Assembly (NCBI GenBank): GCA_027306755.1
Contig: DAHUZE010000009.1
Coordinates: 1-56,622 of the forward strand
From: Acidimicrobiaceae bacterium
Lineage (GTDB): Bacteria > Actinomycetota > Acidimicrobiia > Acidimicrobiales > RAAP-2
Direction of reading: 5' to 3'
Length of the DNA stretch: 56,622 bases
A program made the position numbers and the translations under genes. This document shows, in pieces, positions 38,309 to 46,931 of the stretch. The notes beneath the pieces are model-generated. The model was not told the origin of the DNA, ran no database searches, and was given only the letters and a program-made list of their open reading frames with translations. The stretch's first letter is position 1, and each line of letters begins with the position of its first letter.

Positions 38309-39427
38309 TCACCCGAGCAGGGGATCGACCCGGGCGAGCAGCGACCGGGCCGCCCGGACCACCACGTCGTGGTCGTGGGTGACGACGAAGCGGAACCGGC
38401 GGTCGGCGTCCGGCCCCTCGTCGCCGAGATCCGTGGAGATCAGGGCACCGGTGTAGTGCGAGCCGACCACGACGACCACCCACTCCCCCAGCAGCGGATC
38501 GTCGGGCCCCACCGTGGCGCCGCGCACACCTTTGGCCGGGGACGGGGGCAGCCCGGCCCCCAGGGCGACCACGAGCGGGCACCGCGCCGCCAACGCCTCG
38601 TACCGCCGGATCGTGTCCGGGGTGAAGTAGGCGGCGTTCTGGAATGCCGCCAGCACCACCGGCGGGCTCCCGCGCTGGAGGCCCTGCTCTTCGATGTGGC
38701 GCGAGATCGGGAGCAGATGGTGCTTCGCCCCTACGCGCAGCCGCGCCGGGTCGAGCAGCGCGCCGGGCGTGCGGGCACCAGGTGCCGCGGCCGCCAGCAA
38801 CCGCACCGGAGCGCGCAGCGGGGGGTGGGCGATCAGCGGTCCGGGCGCCCATGGACGAGGGAGATGTCGAGCTTGACCACGTCGGGGCGGATGAATGGGA
38901 GCATGGTGATGCTGTCGGGAACGGCTCCCACGTCGTCCAGCGCCACCCCGCATCCGCGCTCGCGCACGCGGCCAGCGTTCGCACGAGCGCGGCAGGGTCG
39001 TTCAGGAGCGCGCGTTCGGTGACTTCGGCCACCACCTGGAGGGAGCTGGGCGCCTGCGTGGAAGGGCCAGGACGAGACCCGGGCTCCACGTTGACGAACA
39101 GCGCGAATCCTTCGGGCAACAGGGCGCGGGCGGCGCCGGTGACCGCCGCCTGCTGGCAGCGGTGGTCCAGTTCCTCCACCCTCCCCTGTCGCCGGGCGGT
39201 GTCGAACGCGTCCAGGGGCGTCACCTGGAGCTGCGGCCAGCGGGCGAGCGCCTCGGCACCGACCACCTCGCCCGTTTCCAGGTCGAGATGGGCTGGTACA
39301 CCGCACGCACCATGGCCGCGTCATAGATGCGCGTGTCCGCGACGTCGAGCACGACCACGTGGCGCCGCTTTCCCACCGACCCGTCCCGGGCCACATCCCC
39401 CCGGACGTCGTCTTGTCCCGAGGCCAA
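38309..39427 (-). pseudogene. Decayed EAL-DICT signalling protein gene
   Basis: Pieces of one protein lie in four consecutive reading-frame states. Frame 1 ends AVYQPI; loss of one base near 39286 moves the sequence DLETGEVVGAEALARWPQ to the next frame. FALFVNVEPGS and VVAEVTERAL follow. A second one-base loss near 38968 shifts to RERGCGVALDDVGAVPDS and DVVKLDISLV. Then the final third of the EAL domain is missing and, near 38850, the frame changes again into a C-terminal DICT domain (VGAKHHLLPISRHIEEQ to the stop at 38309). Intact, it would hydrolyse or bind cyclic di-GMP. Residual EAL, FVNVEP, and LDDVGA motifs show the ancestor was probably active. Confidence 0.8.
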
Positions 39428-39540
39428 GCTTACAGCAGCCCTGCATCAGCCCTGCGATAGCAGCGGCAGCGGCCGGAGGTGGCCATCCGGGGTTCCCGGG
39501 TAAGGGGTCACCACCTCACATCTCGAGCCCGGAGGCGACC

Positions 39541-40650
39541 ATGAACGGCATCGAGCGCACCGTTCGGCGGATAGACGCGTTCCAACAGCGCCACCGTGTC
39601 ACCGCCTTCGGGTTCGGCCTGATGCAGAAGTACGGCAACGACAACGGCGGCGCGCTAGCGGCCCGGCTGACGTTCGCCGCGCTGACCACCGTGTTCCCGC
39701 TCCTGCTCCTGCTGGTGACCGGCATGGCCATCGTGCTGGCCGATCACCCGGGTCTGCAAGCGAGCGTGCTGCACTCCACCTACGCGCAGATCCCGGTGGT
39801 GGGCAAGAACCTGGTGCAGAACGTCCATGCCATGAAGCGCAATTCGACCTTCGGCCTCGCGGTGGGCATCATCGGGCTCATCTACGGCGTGCAGGGCTTT
39901 GCCGGCGTCGGGCTCCAGATCATGGAGACAGTGTGGTACCTGCCCAAGTCCAACCGGCCCAGTTACATCACCCGGCTCGGCCGGAGCCTCGGCTTCATCG
40001 CCGGACTTGGCATCGGCCTCATCGTCACCACGTTCCTCTCGGGCGTGGGAACCTTCGGCGGGCACGGGGTGCCGTACGAGATCGGGGCCGAGATCCTGGC
40101 GGCGGCTGTCAACATCGGCGTCTACTTCCTCGCGTTCCGCATTCTCACCCCCAAGCAGGTGGGAACTCGCTGCCTGCTCCCCGGCGTGATCGCGGCGGGC
40201 ATCCTTTGGACCGTGCTGCAGGGGCTTGGCACCTTCGTGGTCAACCACTACCTGCGCAACGACAATGCCGTATACGGAACCTTCGGGACGGTGCTCGGCC
40301 TGATCGCCTGGTTCGGCCTGGCCGCCCAGCTGACGGTCTACTGTGCGGAGCTCAACCCGTACCTGGTGCACCGGCTCTGGCCCCGGGGAATGGTCCAGCC
40401 GCCGATGACGGAAGCCGACCAGCGCCTGGCCGTGCTCCAGGCGACCACGAGCCAGTTCAGGCCAGAGGTCGAGATGGACGTGCGGGTGATGGGGCGCCCC
40501 ATGTCGCAGGCCGAGTTCCTCGCCACCGGCCGCCAGCCGGATCTCGACGAGGTCGGCACGCACGTGGAGGTCGAGAACGACCACACGCACACCGAGCCCG
40601 GCGCGCGGGCCACCGGAGAGACGAAGGACGGTGAGGAGGCGCCACGTTGA
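39541..40650 (+). CDS. YihY/BrkB family membrane protein
   Basis: 369 aa with about six helices of the YihY/virulence-factor-BrkB fold. Typical features: GGALAARLTFAALTTVFPLLLLL near the N-terminus, GLIYGVQGFAGVGLQIMETVW, and the last helix GLIAWFGLAAQLTVYCAELN. The C-terminal 70 residues are cytosolic, charged and low-complexity. CGGAGG precedes the ATG. Molecular function of the family is unsettled. Confidence 0.9.
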   Translation: MNGIERTVRRIDAFQQRHRVTAFGFGLMQKYGNDNGGALAARLTFAALTTVFPLLLLLVTGMAIVLADHPGLQASVLHSTYAQIPVVGKNLVQNVHAMKRNSTFGLAVGIIGLIYGVQGFAGVGLQIMETVWYLPKSNRPSYITRLGRSLGFIAGLGIGLIVTTFLSGVGTFGGHGVPYEIGAEILAAAVNIGVYFLAFRILTPKQVGTRCLLPGVIAAGILWTVLQGLGTFVVNHYLRNDNAVYGTFGTVLGLIAWFGLAAQLTVYCAELNPYLVHRLWPRGMVQPPMTEADQRLAVLQATTSQFRPEVEMDVRVMGRPMSQAEFLATGRQPDLDEVGTHVEVENDHTHTEPGARATGETKDGEEAPR

Positions 40651-40663
40651 CGGACGAACGCCG

Positions 40664-41512
40664 TCAGATCCGGCGGTAGCGCACCTCGATGACCGAATAG
40701 AGGGCGTACGCAATGAGGCCGGTCGCGGCGAGGGTGATCCACCACGCCCCAGCCGGGGTGTGCATCACCGCTTCCAAGCTCTGGTCAAGGCTCTTCTCCT
40801 TGGACGGTGCATCGTCCACCGCGGCAAGGAGGGTGTACGAGGCGACGAGGGCCAGCAGCGCGGCCCGGGTCAGGTTTCCGGCGGTCCCGGTGACCCGGGC
40901 CAGCCGGAGCGACCAGTCCGGGGCGCGGCGGACGTCCATGGTCTCCCGGTAGTCGTGCACGCAGGACCACACGGCCATCGCAACCGCGCTCACGGCCAGG
41001 GCCGCGCCGAGCAGCCCCAGAAGGAACGGGCCGGCCGGCCAGGACAAGATGGTGGCCGCCGGACCCTGCGGATGGTTCGCCGGGCCGCCGGACCCCCCGC
41101 CGCCCGTGAGGATGGACAGCGCTTGAGCGAACAGCGCGAGGTAGATCACGGCGATCCCCAGCCATCCGGCCCGCTTCCAGGCCGACGGCCGTTCGGGGAC
41201 CGCCGGATCGATCCCCGACACCGCCTGGACCAACCGCCAGCCGGCGTAGCACAGCAGGCCGGCGGACAGCAGGCCGAGGAGGAAAGGGCCGGCCGGCTGT
41301 TTGGCGATCTCGGTCAGGGCTCCGGAGCCCGACGCCTGGGACGGAGGCCGGCCATGGGCAACGATGAGGTAGGCGAGCACGCCAAGCATGACGTAGATCA
41401 CCGCGCGGGAGGCCAACCCGGCCCTGGCCGCAGTCCGCAGCGACGAGCTCGGACCGGGCCGATGCAGCTCGGCCGCCACCTCCCTCGACGCTCGCCTCGC
41501 CCCCGTCGCCAT
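40664..41512 (-). CDS. DUF1206 membrane protein
   Basis: 282 aa, six helices as three repeated two-helix units (residues ~27-100, ~108-185, ~200-280). Each begins with an AR(A/x)G...R(A)xxY-like line and contains (T/P)xxPAGPFLLGLL or TPAGAWW motifs, exactly the DUF1206 pattern common in actinobacteria. Function unknown. It converges on the YihY gene with only 13 bases between stops. Confidence 0.85.
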   Translation of the reverse strand: MATGARRASREVAAELHRPGPSSSLRTAARAGLASRAVIYVMLGVLAYLIVAHGRPPSQASGSGALTEIAKQPAGPFLLGLLSAGLLCYAGWRLVQAVSGIDPAVPERPSAWKRAGWLGIAVIYLALFAQALSILTGGGGSGGPANHPQGPAATILSWPAGPFLLGLLGAALAVSAVAMAVWSCVHDYRETMDVRRAPDWSLRLARVTGTAGNLTRAALLALVASYTLLAAVDDAPSKEKSLDQSLEAVMHTPAGAWWITLAATGLIAYALYSVIEVRYRRI

Positions 41513-41649
41513 GCAAGGGGAGTTCCCATCCGGCGCGGTTCTGAACCCTCGCCGGGCAGTGGTTCGCCCGAGCGGGATGGGCCGCGGTGGCAGGCTGACA
41601 GCGCGGCGACCGTCGCCGCCACGCTCGCCGGCTGCGGCGGGAAGGCACC

Positions 41650-42597
41650 ATGGCCCCCTCTCCGATGACCACCGGGCCGCGCACCCGGCTCCCGGCCCTC
41701 CACGAGGCTCTCGTGCCGCTCGTCGTGTTGGCGGCTGGCATGGGCGTGGCCTTCCCTGCCGCCGCCCGGGCGCTGCGCCCGGGGGTGCCCGAGATGCTGG
41801 CGGCCCAGGTGGCCGGCGTCGCCCTCACCATCCCATTTGCCGAGCTCTCCCCTGTCCTGCGGCGGCCCAAGACGGTGCTTGCTGCGCTGGCCGTGCAGTG
41901 GGCCACGCAGCCGCTGGCCGGGCTCGCCCTCTACCACCTGGCGGGCGGGGGGCGGATCGGAACGGGGGCGTTCATCACGTCCAGCGCCCCCGCCGAGATC
42001 ACGAGCGCGCTCGTGGCCGTGGTGGCGGGAGGGACGGCGGTGATGGCGGCGGCTTTGATGACCGCCAGCGTCGCTGCAGGCTGCGTGCTCACTCCGGCGT
42101 GGCTGCTGCTCCTCGCCCACGGCCACGTGGACCCGGGCGGCCTCGTGCCCGAGCTCGTGCTGTCGGTGGCCGTCCCGCTGGCTGCCGGTGTGGCGGTCCG
42201 CAGCCGCACGCCCCGGCTGGCAGCTCACCCCCGCCCTCTGCTCGACCTCTCGGGTGCCGGGCTCCTGCTCGTCGTCTTCGTGGGGGCGGGGGGCGCCCGC
42301 TCTCTGCTCCTCTCGGCCGGGATCGGCAAGGCGCTGCTCTTCGCCGCGCTCCTCGTGCTGGCCGGCTCGATCGTGGCGGGGACCTTCGCGGCGCTGGCCG
42401 GTGGGGCCGCCGAGCGCCGGATCGCTCTCGGGTGCCCGATCGCCATGCGGGAGTTCGGCATCGCGACGGCCGTCGCCCTGGCCATCGCTCCTGGCTCCGC
42501 CGGGTTCGGCGGCGTGTACGGGGTGGTCATGATGCTCGGGGCTGCGGCCGCCGCCACCGTCATGCGACGGCGCGGAGTTAGGACGCGCATCCGTTGA
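41650..42597 (+). CDS. Bile acid:sodium symporter (BASS) family transporter
   Basis: 315 aa, about nine to ten helices. The two crossover motifs of the family are visible: SSAPAEITSALVAV (Na+-site helix) and PIAMREFGIATAVALAI (second crossover helix). Prokaryotic BASS proteins take up organic anions with Na+. It begins a plus-strand run with a methyltransferase, a patatin and an acyltransferase, but spacing of 90 bases makes co-transcription uncertain. Substrate unknown. Confidence 0.85.
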   Translation: MAPSPMTTGPRTRLPALHEALVPLVVLAAGMGVAFPAAARALRPGVPEMLAAQVAGVALTIPFAELSPVLRRPKTVLAALAVQWATQPLAGLALYHLAGGGRIGTGAFITSSAPAEITSALVAVVAGGTAVMAAALMTASVAAGCVLTPAWLLLLAHGHVDPGGLVPELVLSVAVPLAAGVAVRSRTPRLAAHPRPLLDLSGAGLLLVVFVGAGGARSLLLSAGIGKALLFAALLVLAGSIVAGTFAALAGGAAERRIALGCPIAMREFGIATAVALAIAPGSAGFGGVYGVVMMLGAAAAATVMRRRGVRTRIR

Positions 42598-42687
42598 GGC
42601 GCGGCGGTGGCGCCCGTACCACGAACCGGCCGGACTGCCCGGCTGGGATGCTCGATACCGACTGGTGCGCGCCGGTACCGTGTCGCC

Positions 42688-43425
42688 ATGGCCGACGCCA
42701 CCAACACGAACGACGACGTCTGGAAGTCCGACCGCATGGTGGCCAACTGGGTTGCCGGGACCGGGGCCCGCGAGCGGCACAGGTCCCGGCACCGCCGCCT
42801 CATGGCCGACCTGCTGCCGTTCGACCGGGACGAGCCCTTCACCTTCGTGGACCTCGGGGCTGGGACGGGGGCGGCAACCCGGGCAGTGCTCGACGCCTTC
42901 CCGCGCGCCTCGGCGATCCTGGCGGAGTACTCGGCCCAGATGGCCGCCGAAGGCGGCAGGGCGCTGTCGTCCTACGAGGGGCGGTACCGCTATGTGGACT
43001 TCGACCTGGCGCAGGGCGACTGGCCCGCCGACCTCCCCACCGGGGCACCGGCCATGATCAGCTCCCTCTGCGTCCACCACCTGCCCGACGAACGGAAGCG
43101 GGCGCTGTTCGCCGAGATCTGGGACCACCTCGCTCCGGGCGGCTGGTACTTCAACTACGACCCGGTGGCCGCCGGGGATCCGGTCGTTGAGGCCGCGTGG
43201 CTCCGGGCCGGGGATCGACAGGACCCGGACGCCGAGGCCAGCCGCCGCAACCGCAGCCCGGACGAGCAGCAGCGGCACGAGAACCACGTTCGCTACATCA
43301 TCCCGCTCGCCCCCCAGCTGGCATTCCTCGAGGAGGCCGGGTTCGAGGCTATCGACGTGTACTGGAAGCAGCTGGACCACGTCATCTACGGCGGGCGGCG
43401 CCCATCGGGGCGCGCCTCGGGCTGA
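42688..43425 (+). CDS. Class I SAM-dependent methyltransferase
   Basis: 245 aa. Motif I VDLGAGTGAATRAVLDAFP, motif II AEYS, motif III SSLCVHHLPDERKR and APGGWYFNYD. The C-terminal third (RRNRSPDEQQRHENHVRYI) resembles methyltransferases of the tRNA cmo5U/CmoA-like or small-molecule group. ATG preceded by no strong ribosome binding site (CCGTGTCGCC). Substrate cannot be read. Confidence 0.85.
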   Translation: MADATNTNDDVWKSDRMVANWVAGTGARERHRSRHRRLMADLLPFDRDEPFTFVDLGAGTGAATRAVLDAFPRASAILAEYSAQMAAEGGRALSSYEGRYRYVDFDLAQGDWPADLPTGAPAMISSLCVHHLPDERKRALFAEIWDHLAPGGWYFNYDPVAAGDPVVEAAWLRAGDRQDPDAEASRRNRSPDEQQRHENHVRYIIPLAPQLAFLEEAGFEAIDVYWKQLDHVIYGGRRPSGRASG

Positions 43426-43502
43426 CCCGGTTTCCGGCGTTGCCGCCGACCCGGCGGCAACAGCCTTCGGTCCGGCCGACGCCCCTGCGAGGTGACACGG
43501 GC

Positions 43503-44363
43503 ATGGCAGAGTGCCCGGGCGGGCATGGTGCCGGGGTGACGAGTCCCGCAGTGACCGCCTTCGTGCTCGGCGGCGGCGGCGTGCTCGGCGCGGCCGAGGT
43601 CGGCATGGTGAGAGCGCTCCTCGTGCGGGGGGTCGTCCCCGACATCGTGATCGGATCGAGCATCGGGGCATTGAACGGCCTGGCGGTCGCGGCCGAGCCG
43701 ACCGTCGCGGCCGCAGATCGCCTGGCGGACCGCTGGGCCGCCTTGGGAAGCCGCCAAGTGTTCGCAGAGTCGTTGCCCGCCCAGCTGCACCACCTTCTCC
43801 GCCACGGCACCGCGCTCCACAGCAACGCCGCCCTCCGCCGCCTGGTGGAGGATGCGGCCGGCGACGCCCGGATCGAGCAGCTGCCGGTCCGGTTCCAGTG
43901 CGTCGCAGCGTCGATCGAGCGGGCAGGGGCCCACTGGTTCACCGATGGCCCAGTGGTCGACGCAGTGCTCGCCTCGTGTGCCGTGCCCGGACTGTTCCCG
44001 CCCGTCCGGATCGGGGACGAGCACTTCCTTGACGGGGGCCTGGTGGCCTCGGTGCCCGTGGGCCGGGCCGTGGACCTCGGAGCCACATGTGTCTTCGTGC
44101 TGCACGTAGGCCGGCTCGAGCTGCCGTTGACGGCGCCCACCCGCCCCTGGGACGTGGCCACGGTCGCCTTCGAGATCGCCCGGCGCCACCAGTTCGTGGA
44201 CGAGATGGCGCGCCTGCCGGCGGGCGTGGACGTGCACGTGCTACCCACGGGAGGTTCAGCAACGCAGCCACCGTGGCGGTATCGCAACGCAGCCGGGGTC
44301 CGTCGCAGGATCGACGACGCCTTTGCCGCGACCACGGGCTTCTTGGACCGGGCGGGTCTCTGA
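43503..44363 (+). CDS. Patatin-like phospholipase
   Basis: 286 aa, complete patatin active site: oxyanion loop GGGGVLGAAEVGM, nucleophile elbow GSSIG (Ser53), and Asp177 in LDGGL. Ser-Asp dyad hydrolases of this family release fatty acids from phospho- or acyl lipids. GTG 43536 is an alternative start. The downstream acyltransferase gene begins directly after its stop (TGAGTG), so hydrolysis and re-acylation may be coupled in lipid remodelling. Confidence 0.92.
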   Translation: MAECPGGHGAGVTSPAVTAFVLGGGGVLGAAEVGMVRALLVRGVVPDIVIGSSIGALNGLAVAAEPTVAAADRLADRWAALGSRQVFAESLPAQLHHLLRHGTALHSNAALRRLVEDAAGDARIEQLPVRFQCVAASIERAGAHWFTDGPVVDAVLASCAVPGLFPPVRIGDEHFLDGGLVASVPVGRAVDLGATCVFVLHVGRLELPLTAPTRPWDVATVAFEIARRHQFVDEMARLPAGVDVHVLPTGGSATQPPWRYRNAAGVRRRIDDAFAATTGFLDRAGL

Positions 44364-45368
44364 GTGATCCCGCCGCGCCGCGTGCGCAGGCTCCTCCTCC
44401 CGGTGGCCGGAGGGATCGAGCTGGGCTTGGGAGCCGCGTCCGTTGCGTTGGCCGTGGCCGGGCTCCTTACGGCCACCGACCGGCGCCGCCGGATCACCCG
44501 GTTGGCAACGTTCACCGGCGGCTACCTCGTGATCGAGCTGCTCACGCTCGCCCGCTTGGGTGCGACGTGGGCCCTGCGGTCCGGTCGGTCACCAGAGTGG
44601 TACGACCGCGCGAACCTGAAGTCGCTGGAGTGGGCAGTCAACGCAGTGGTCGCCGTTGCCCGCCGCTCGGTGGGGTTCACCATTGCGATCGAACATGCGC
44701 TCCCAGGCGCTGCGCCCGGATCAGTCAAGGCTCACGATTCCCTGTCGGCGCCCGGACCCGTGTTGGTCTTGGCCCGTCATGGCGGGCTCGGTGACTCCCT
44801 TGCCGTCGTGTGGCTTCTCATCCGCCACGGGCGCCGACCCAAGGTCGTGCTCAAAGAAGCGCTCGCATGGGACCCGCTCATCGACGTCGCCCTCAGCCGG
44901 CTAGGAGCCTGCTTCCTGCACCCCGGGTCCCCAGAACGCGCCGAGCAGATCGCGACGCTCGCTCGTGGTCTCGGCCCCCGCGACGCCCTCGTCATCTTCC
45001 CTGAGGGGGGCAACTGGACGCCCCGCCGGCGCTGGCGGGCCATCCGCCACCTGGTCCGTGGTGGCCACCGGCCAGAAGCTCGGGCCGCCCTCCTCATGGA
45101 CCACGTCCTGCCTCCACACCCGGCCGGAGTGCTCGCATGCCTCGGTGCCCGGCCGGACCTCCGGACCGTGGTGGTCGCCCATGCCGGATTGGATGGCCTC
45201 ACCGACCCGCGCGCCGTCTGGCGTGCCCTGCCGCTGGACCGGCCCCTCACCATCCGGTGGTGGCCCACCGCTCCCCCACCCGAGGGAGACGACGAGCGGC
45301 GTGAATGGCTGACGGCGGAATGGGCCATCGTGGACGAGTGGGTCGACGTCCGCGCGGACACACGCTGA
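44364..45368 (+). CDS. PlsC-like lysophospholipid acyltransferase with N-terminal membrane region
   Basis: 334 aa. Two N-terminal hydrophobic helices (residues ~11-36 and ~48-70), then the acyltransferase core with the catalytic HX4D as HGGLGD (His139, Asp144), a variant without the usual ...HxSxxD, and FPEGGNW (residues 212-218), the glycerophosphate-binding motif. Substrate-contact spacing fits the LPLAT family. GTG start directly abuts the patatin stop. Likely an integral membrane acyltransferase that esterifies lysolipids. Confidence 0.85.
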   Translation: MIPPRRVRRLLLPVAGGIELGLGAASVALAVAGLLTATDRRRRITRLATFTGGYLVIELLTLARLGATWALRSGRSPEWYDRANLKSLEWAVNAVVAVARRSVGFTIAIEHALPGAAPGSVKAHDSLSAPGPVLVLARHGGLGDSLAVVWLLIRHGRRPKVVLKEALAWDPLIDVALSRLGACFLHPGSPERAEQIATLARGLGPRDALVIFPEGGNWTPRRRWRAIRHLVRGGHRPEARAALLMDHVLPPHPAGVLACLGARPDLRTVVVAHAGLDGLTDPRAVWRALPLDRPLTIRWWPTAPPPEGDDERREWLTAEWAIVDEWVDVRADTR

Positions 45369-45376
45369 CACTCCCT

Positions 45377-45425
45377 GGCCCTCGCCCGGTGCCGGTTGGC
45401 CCAAGCTGGCCGGAAGGCGAGGGCC
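45377..45425 (+). terminator. Long hairpin after the acyltransferase gene
   Basis: Outer arms GGCCCTCGCC (45377-45386) and exact reverse complement (45416-45425), with an inner imperfect stem that pairs well allowing G-U. It begins 8 bases after the stop codon. Probable transcription end of the plus-strand run. Confidence 0.6.
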
Positions 45426-45448
45426 GGCCAGATGTGCCCGCTCTGCTT

Positions 45449-45592
45449 AGGGTCGGTGTCGCTGGCGCCACGCGCGATCAGACCGAACAGCTCATCAGCG
45501 AAGTGGTCGTCCTGCACCTCGAGGGGCTCACCGACGACGGACTCCCGATCCCGGAGCCGGACTCGATTGACATCGATCAAATCGAATTGCCG
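45449..45592 (+). pseudogene. hicB antitoxin 3' remnant (copy 1)
   Basis: About 48 codons reading ...TRDQTEQLISEVVVLHLEGL then TDDGLPIPEPDSID, the C-terminal signature of HicB antitoxins ((A/V)xxLHLEGLxxDGxPIPEP). No start, no N-terminal half and no hicA toxin are visible, so it is a relic. Its 3' end lies in a ~190-bp repeat, and a shorter relic of the same gene lies at 48641-48706 in the second copy. Confidence 0.6.
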
Positions 45593-45717
45593 ACCCGCCT
45601 GACGACTATGCAGGCTGATCGACGGAGCACGGACGACAGTTCGAGGCGCGTTCGGTCTGTTGGTTCACACGGTCTCTGCAGCCTGTTTGGGTGGGCCGTA
45701 GACGCTCCTGTTCAAAC
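45530..45717 (+). repeat. ~190-bp direct repeat, copy 1 (with hicB relic and GGTGGGCCGTAG core)
   Basis: Sequence from CCGACGACGGACTCCCG to about TTCAAACC matches 48644-48832 at roughly 90% by eye. It contains the end of a hicB relic, a segment ACGGAGCAC...GTTCGGTCT, then TTTGGGTGGGCCGTAGACGCTC. The 12-mer GGTGGGCCGTAG is at 45690-45701. Small inverted ends AGTTCGAG (45638) and TTCAAAC (45711) flank the core, as in copies 2 and 3. Confidence 0.8.
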
Positions 45718-46025
45718 CGAACGACCTTCGGGGACGACTTACGAGACTAGTTGCGGATACTTGAGCGCGACCACGCAGTCGGTCTAGGCATTAGCGGCTG
45801 GCAGCGAGGCGAACACTTGCCAGTCGGGGATGGCCAGGGCCGGTGGCGGCCGCCGTGGTCGAGTTCTCTCGTGCCCGCTGATGAGGGCTTCGGGGTCGTC
45901 GTCGGTTCGAAACTCGAGGACTCTCGTCGGAGGACGACCCTGCGGCCTTGGCCGTCGTCAGCGGTGGACGCGAAGCCCCCAGGGCGGGCTTCCGGTTGAA
46001 CCGGCTCTGGCCGCGGGCAGAGCGA
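45718..46025. other. Stretch with no convincing gene
   Basis: Open frames here are short, lack ribosome binding sites and encode Arg/Pro-rich strings typical of non-coding GC-rich DNA. It lies between repeat copy 1 and the terminator of the secreted-protein gene, in an accessory region that may contain further decayed sequence. Confidence 0.5.
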
Positions 46026-46052
46026 CACAGGCGCCCTCGAGGGGCGCCTGTG
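46026..46052 (-). terminator. Hairpin after the secreted-protein gene
   Basis: Arms CACAGGCGCC (46026-46035) and exact reverse complement (46043-46052), 7-nt loop CTCGAGG, extended by two more pairings inside. It lies 15 bases beyond the minus-strand stop. Probable terminator. Confidence 0.7.
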
Positions 46053-46067
46053 CCGCTTCCATATTCA

Positions 46068-46634
46068 CTACGCGCAGCCGTAGTAGTTGCAGAACCGCTG
46101 CGATGACGCTTCGTTGTTGAAGGAACCCATTGTCGCGACCGATCCGTTGACATGGACCGGGTACGAAGGCGGGCCGTATGTGGCGTTCCAGAAGAGCGTC
46201 GTGGCACACCCGCTGTAGGCGTGGACCGACTGAGCGGTGTCGTTGAACCAACTGGGGATGTTCGCTCCCCCGATGTTTGACGAGCAACCAGAACCCGTCC
46301 ACGTCAAGGTTGTGCCCCGGTAACTCGATGTTGCGTAGTCGATTGCCAGGACCAGGCTGGGCGGCGGAACCGAGTTCATCGAGGCCGGCGTCGCCGAACT
46401 TTCCCCCAGCTCTGCCGGCGACACCTCGCTCGACGCTGTCGCGTGCGCCAAGTTGACACGCCCTCCCGTTGCAAAGCTGATCGACGCCCCGAAGGACGAG
46501 AAGCAAGTGGCCGTCGAGCCAGGAGCAACCGACTGCACGCAATATCGGCCCCCGCTGTTTGCCGAGGCAGTGGACCCCAGCAGGACCGGCACAGCGACGG
46601 ACGCCCCGATGGCCAAGATCATCCCACCGAGCAT
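46068..46634 (-). CDS. Secreted cysteine-containing protein, beta/gamma-crystallin or I36-inhibitor-like
   Basis: 188 aa with a signal peptide (MLGGMILAIGASVAVPVLLG, cleavage near SANS). The mature part has GRYCVQSVAPGSTATCFSSFGASISFATGGR, a start seen in actinobacterial I36-type proteins, then two Greek-key-like units: YATSSYRGTTLTWTGSGC with SWFNDTAQSVHAYSGC, and TTLFWNATYG with GSFNNEASSQRFC. Six cysteines, likely disulfide-bonded. Role unknown; related proteins inhibit peptidases or bind calcium. Composition is less GC-extreme than in chromosomal neighbours. It may belong to the regulon of the adjacent ECF sigma factor. Confidence 0.7.
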   Translation of the reverse strand: MLGGMILAIGASVAVPVLLGSTASANSGGRYCVQSVAPGSTATCFSSFGASISFATGGRVNLAHATASSEVSPAELGESSATPASMNSVPPPSLVLAIDYATSSYRGTTLTWTGSGCSSNIGGANIPSWFNDTAQSVHAYSGCATTLFWNATYGPPSYPVHVNGSVATMGSFNNEASSQRFCNYYGCA

Positions 46635-46931
46635 CTTCGCAAGGTTGGCATGCTGCTTACTGAACCTCCTCTTTCCTGGGGGCGGGCTTGCCCTCCGAAG
46701 TGCGCCGCCCCTCCGTCTGCTCTGTCAGCGACCTCCGTATCGCTGGTCTGCAAGTTCCATTCTAAGCCCTCTGCAAGACCTAAGGAAGGGGCAATTGATA
46801 GCTATTCCTTAACTTCGGCGGCTGTCATAGCATCCGGATAACCGCGCGCGTTTACGGGCTTTTAAAGGGAGTCTAGTGGCGGCGCTACATAGCGATAATC
46901 AGTGGTGGGATGGGCAATCGCTCCTCACGGG
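46635..46931 (-). promoter_or_regulatory. Promoter region of the secreted-protein gene; ECF-like -35 GGAACTT
   Basis: About 300 bases without a gene, noticeably AT-richer. On the minus strand GGAACTT occurs at 46758-46752, the classic ECF-sigma -35 element, followed at about 17-18 bases by GGTC. TAGAAT lies just upstream of it. The leader to the ATG would be about 100 nt. No -10 match is strong enough to settle the start site. Confidence 0.4.

Noticed and set aside
39428-39540. Short direct repeat CAGCCCTGC before the YihY gene
   Set aside because: Only two 9-base copies 12 bases apart in GC-rich DNA; not distinguishable from chance.
45449-45592. Functional HicAB toxin-antitoxin system
   Set aside because: Only C-terminal HicB codons remain in two copies, with no start and no HicA toxin.
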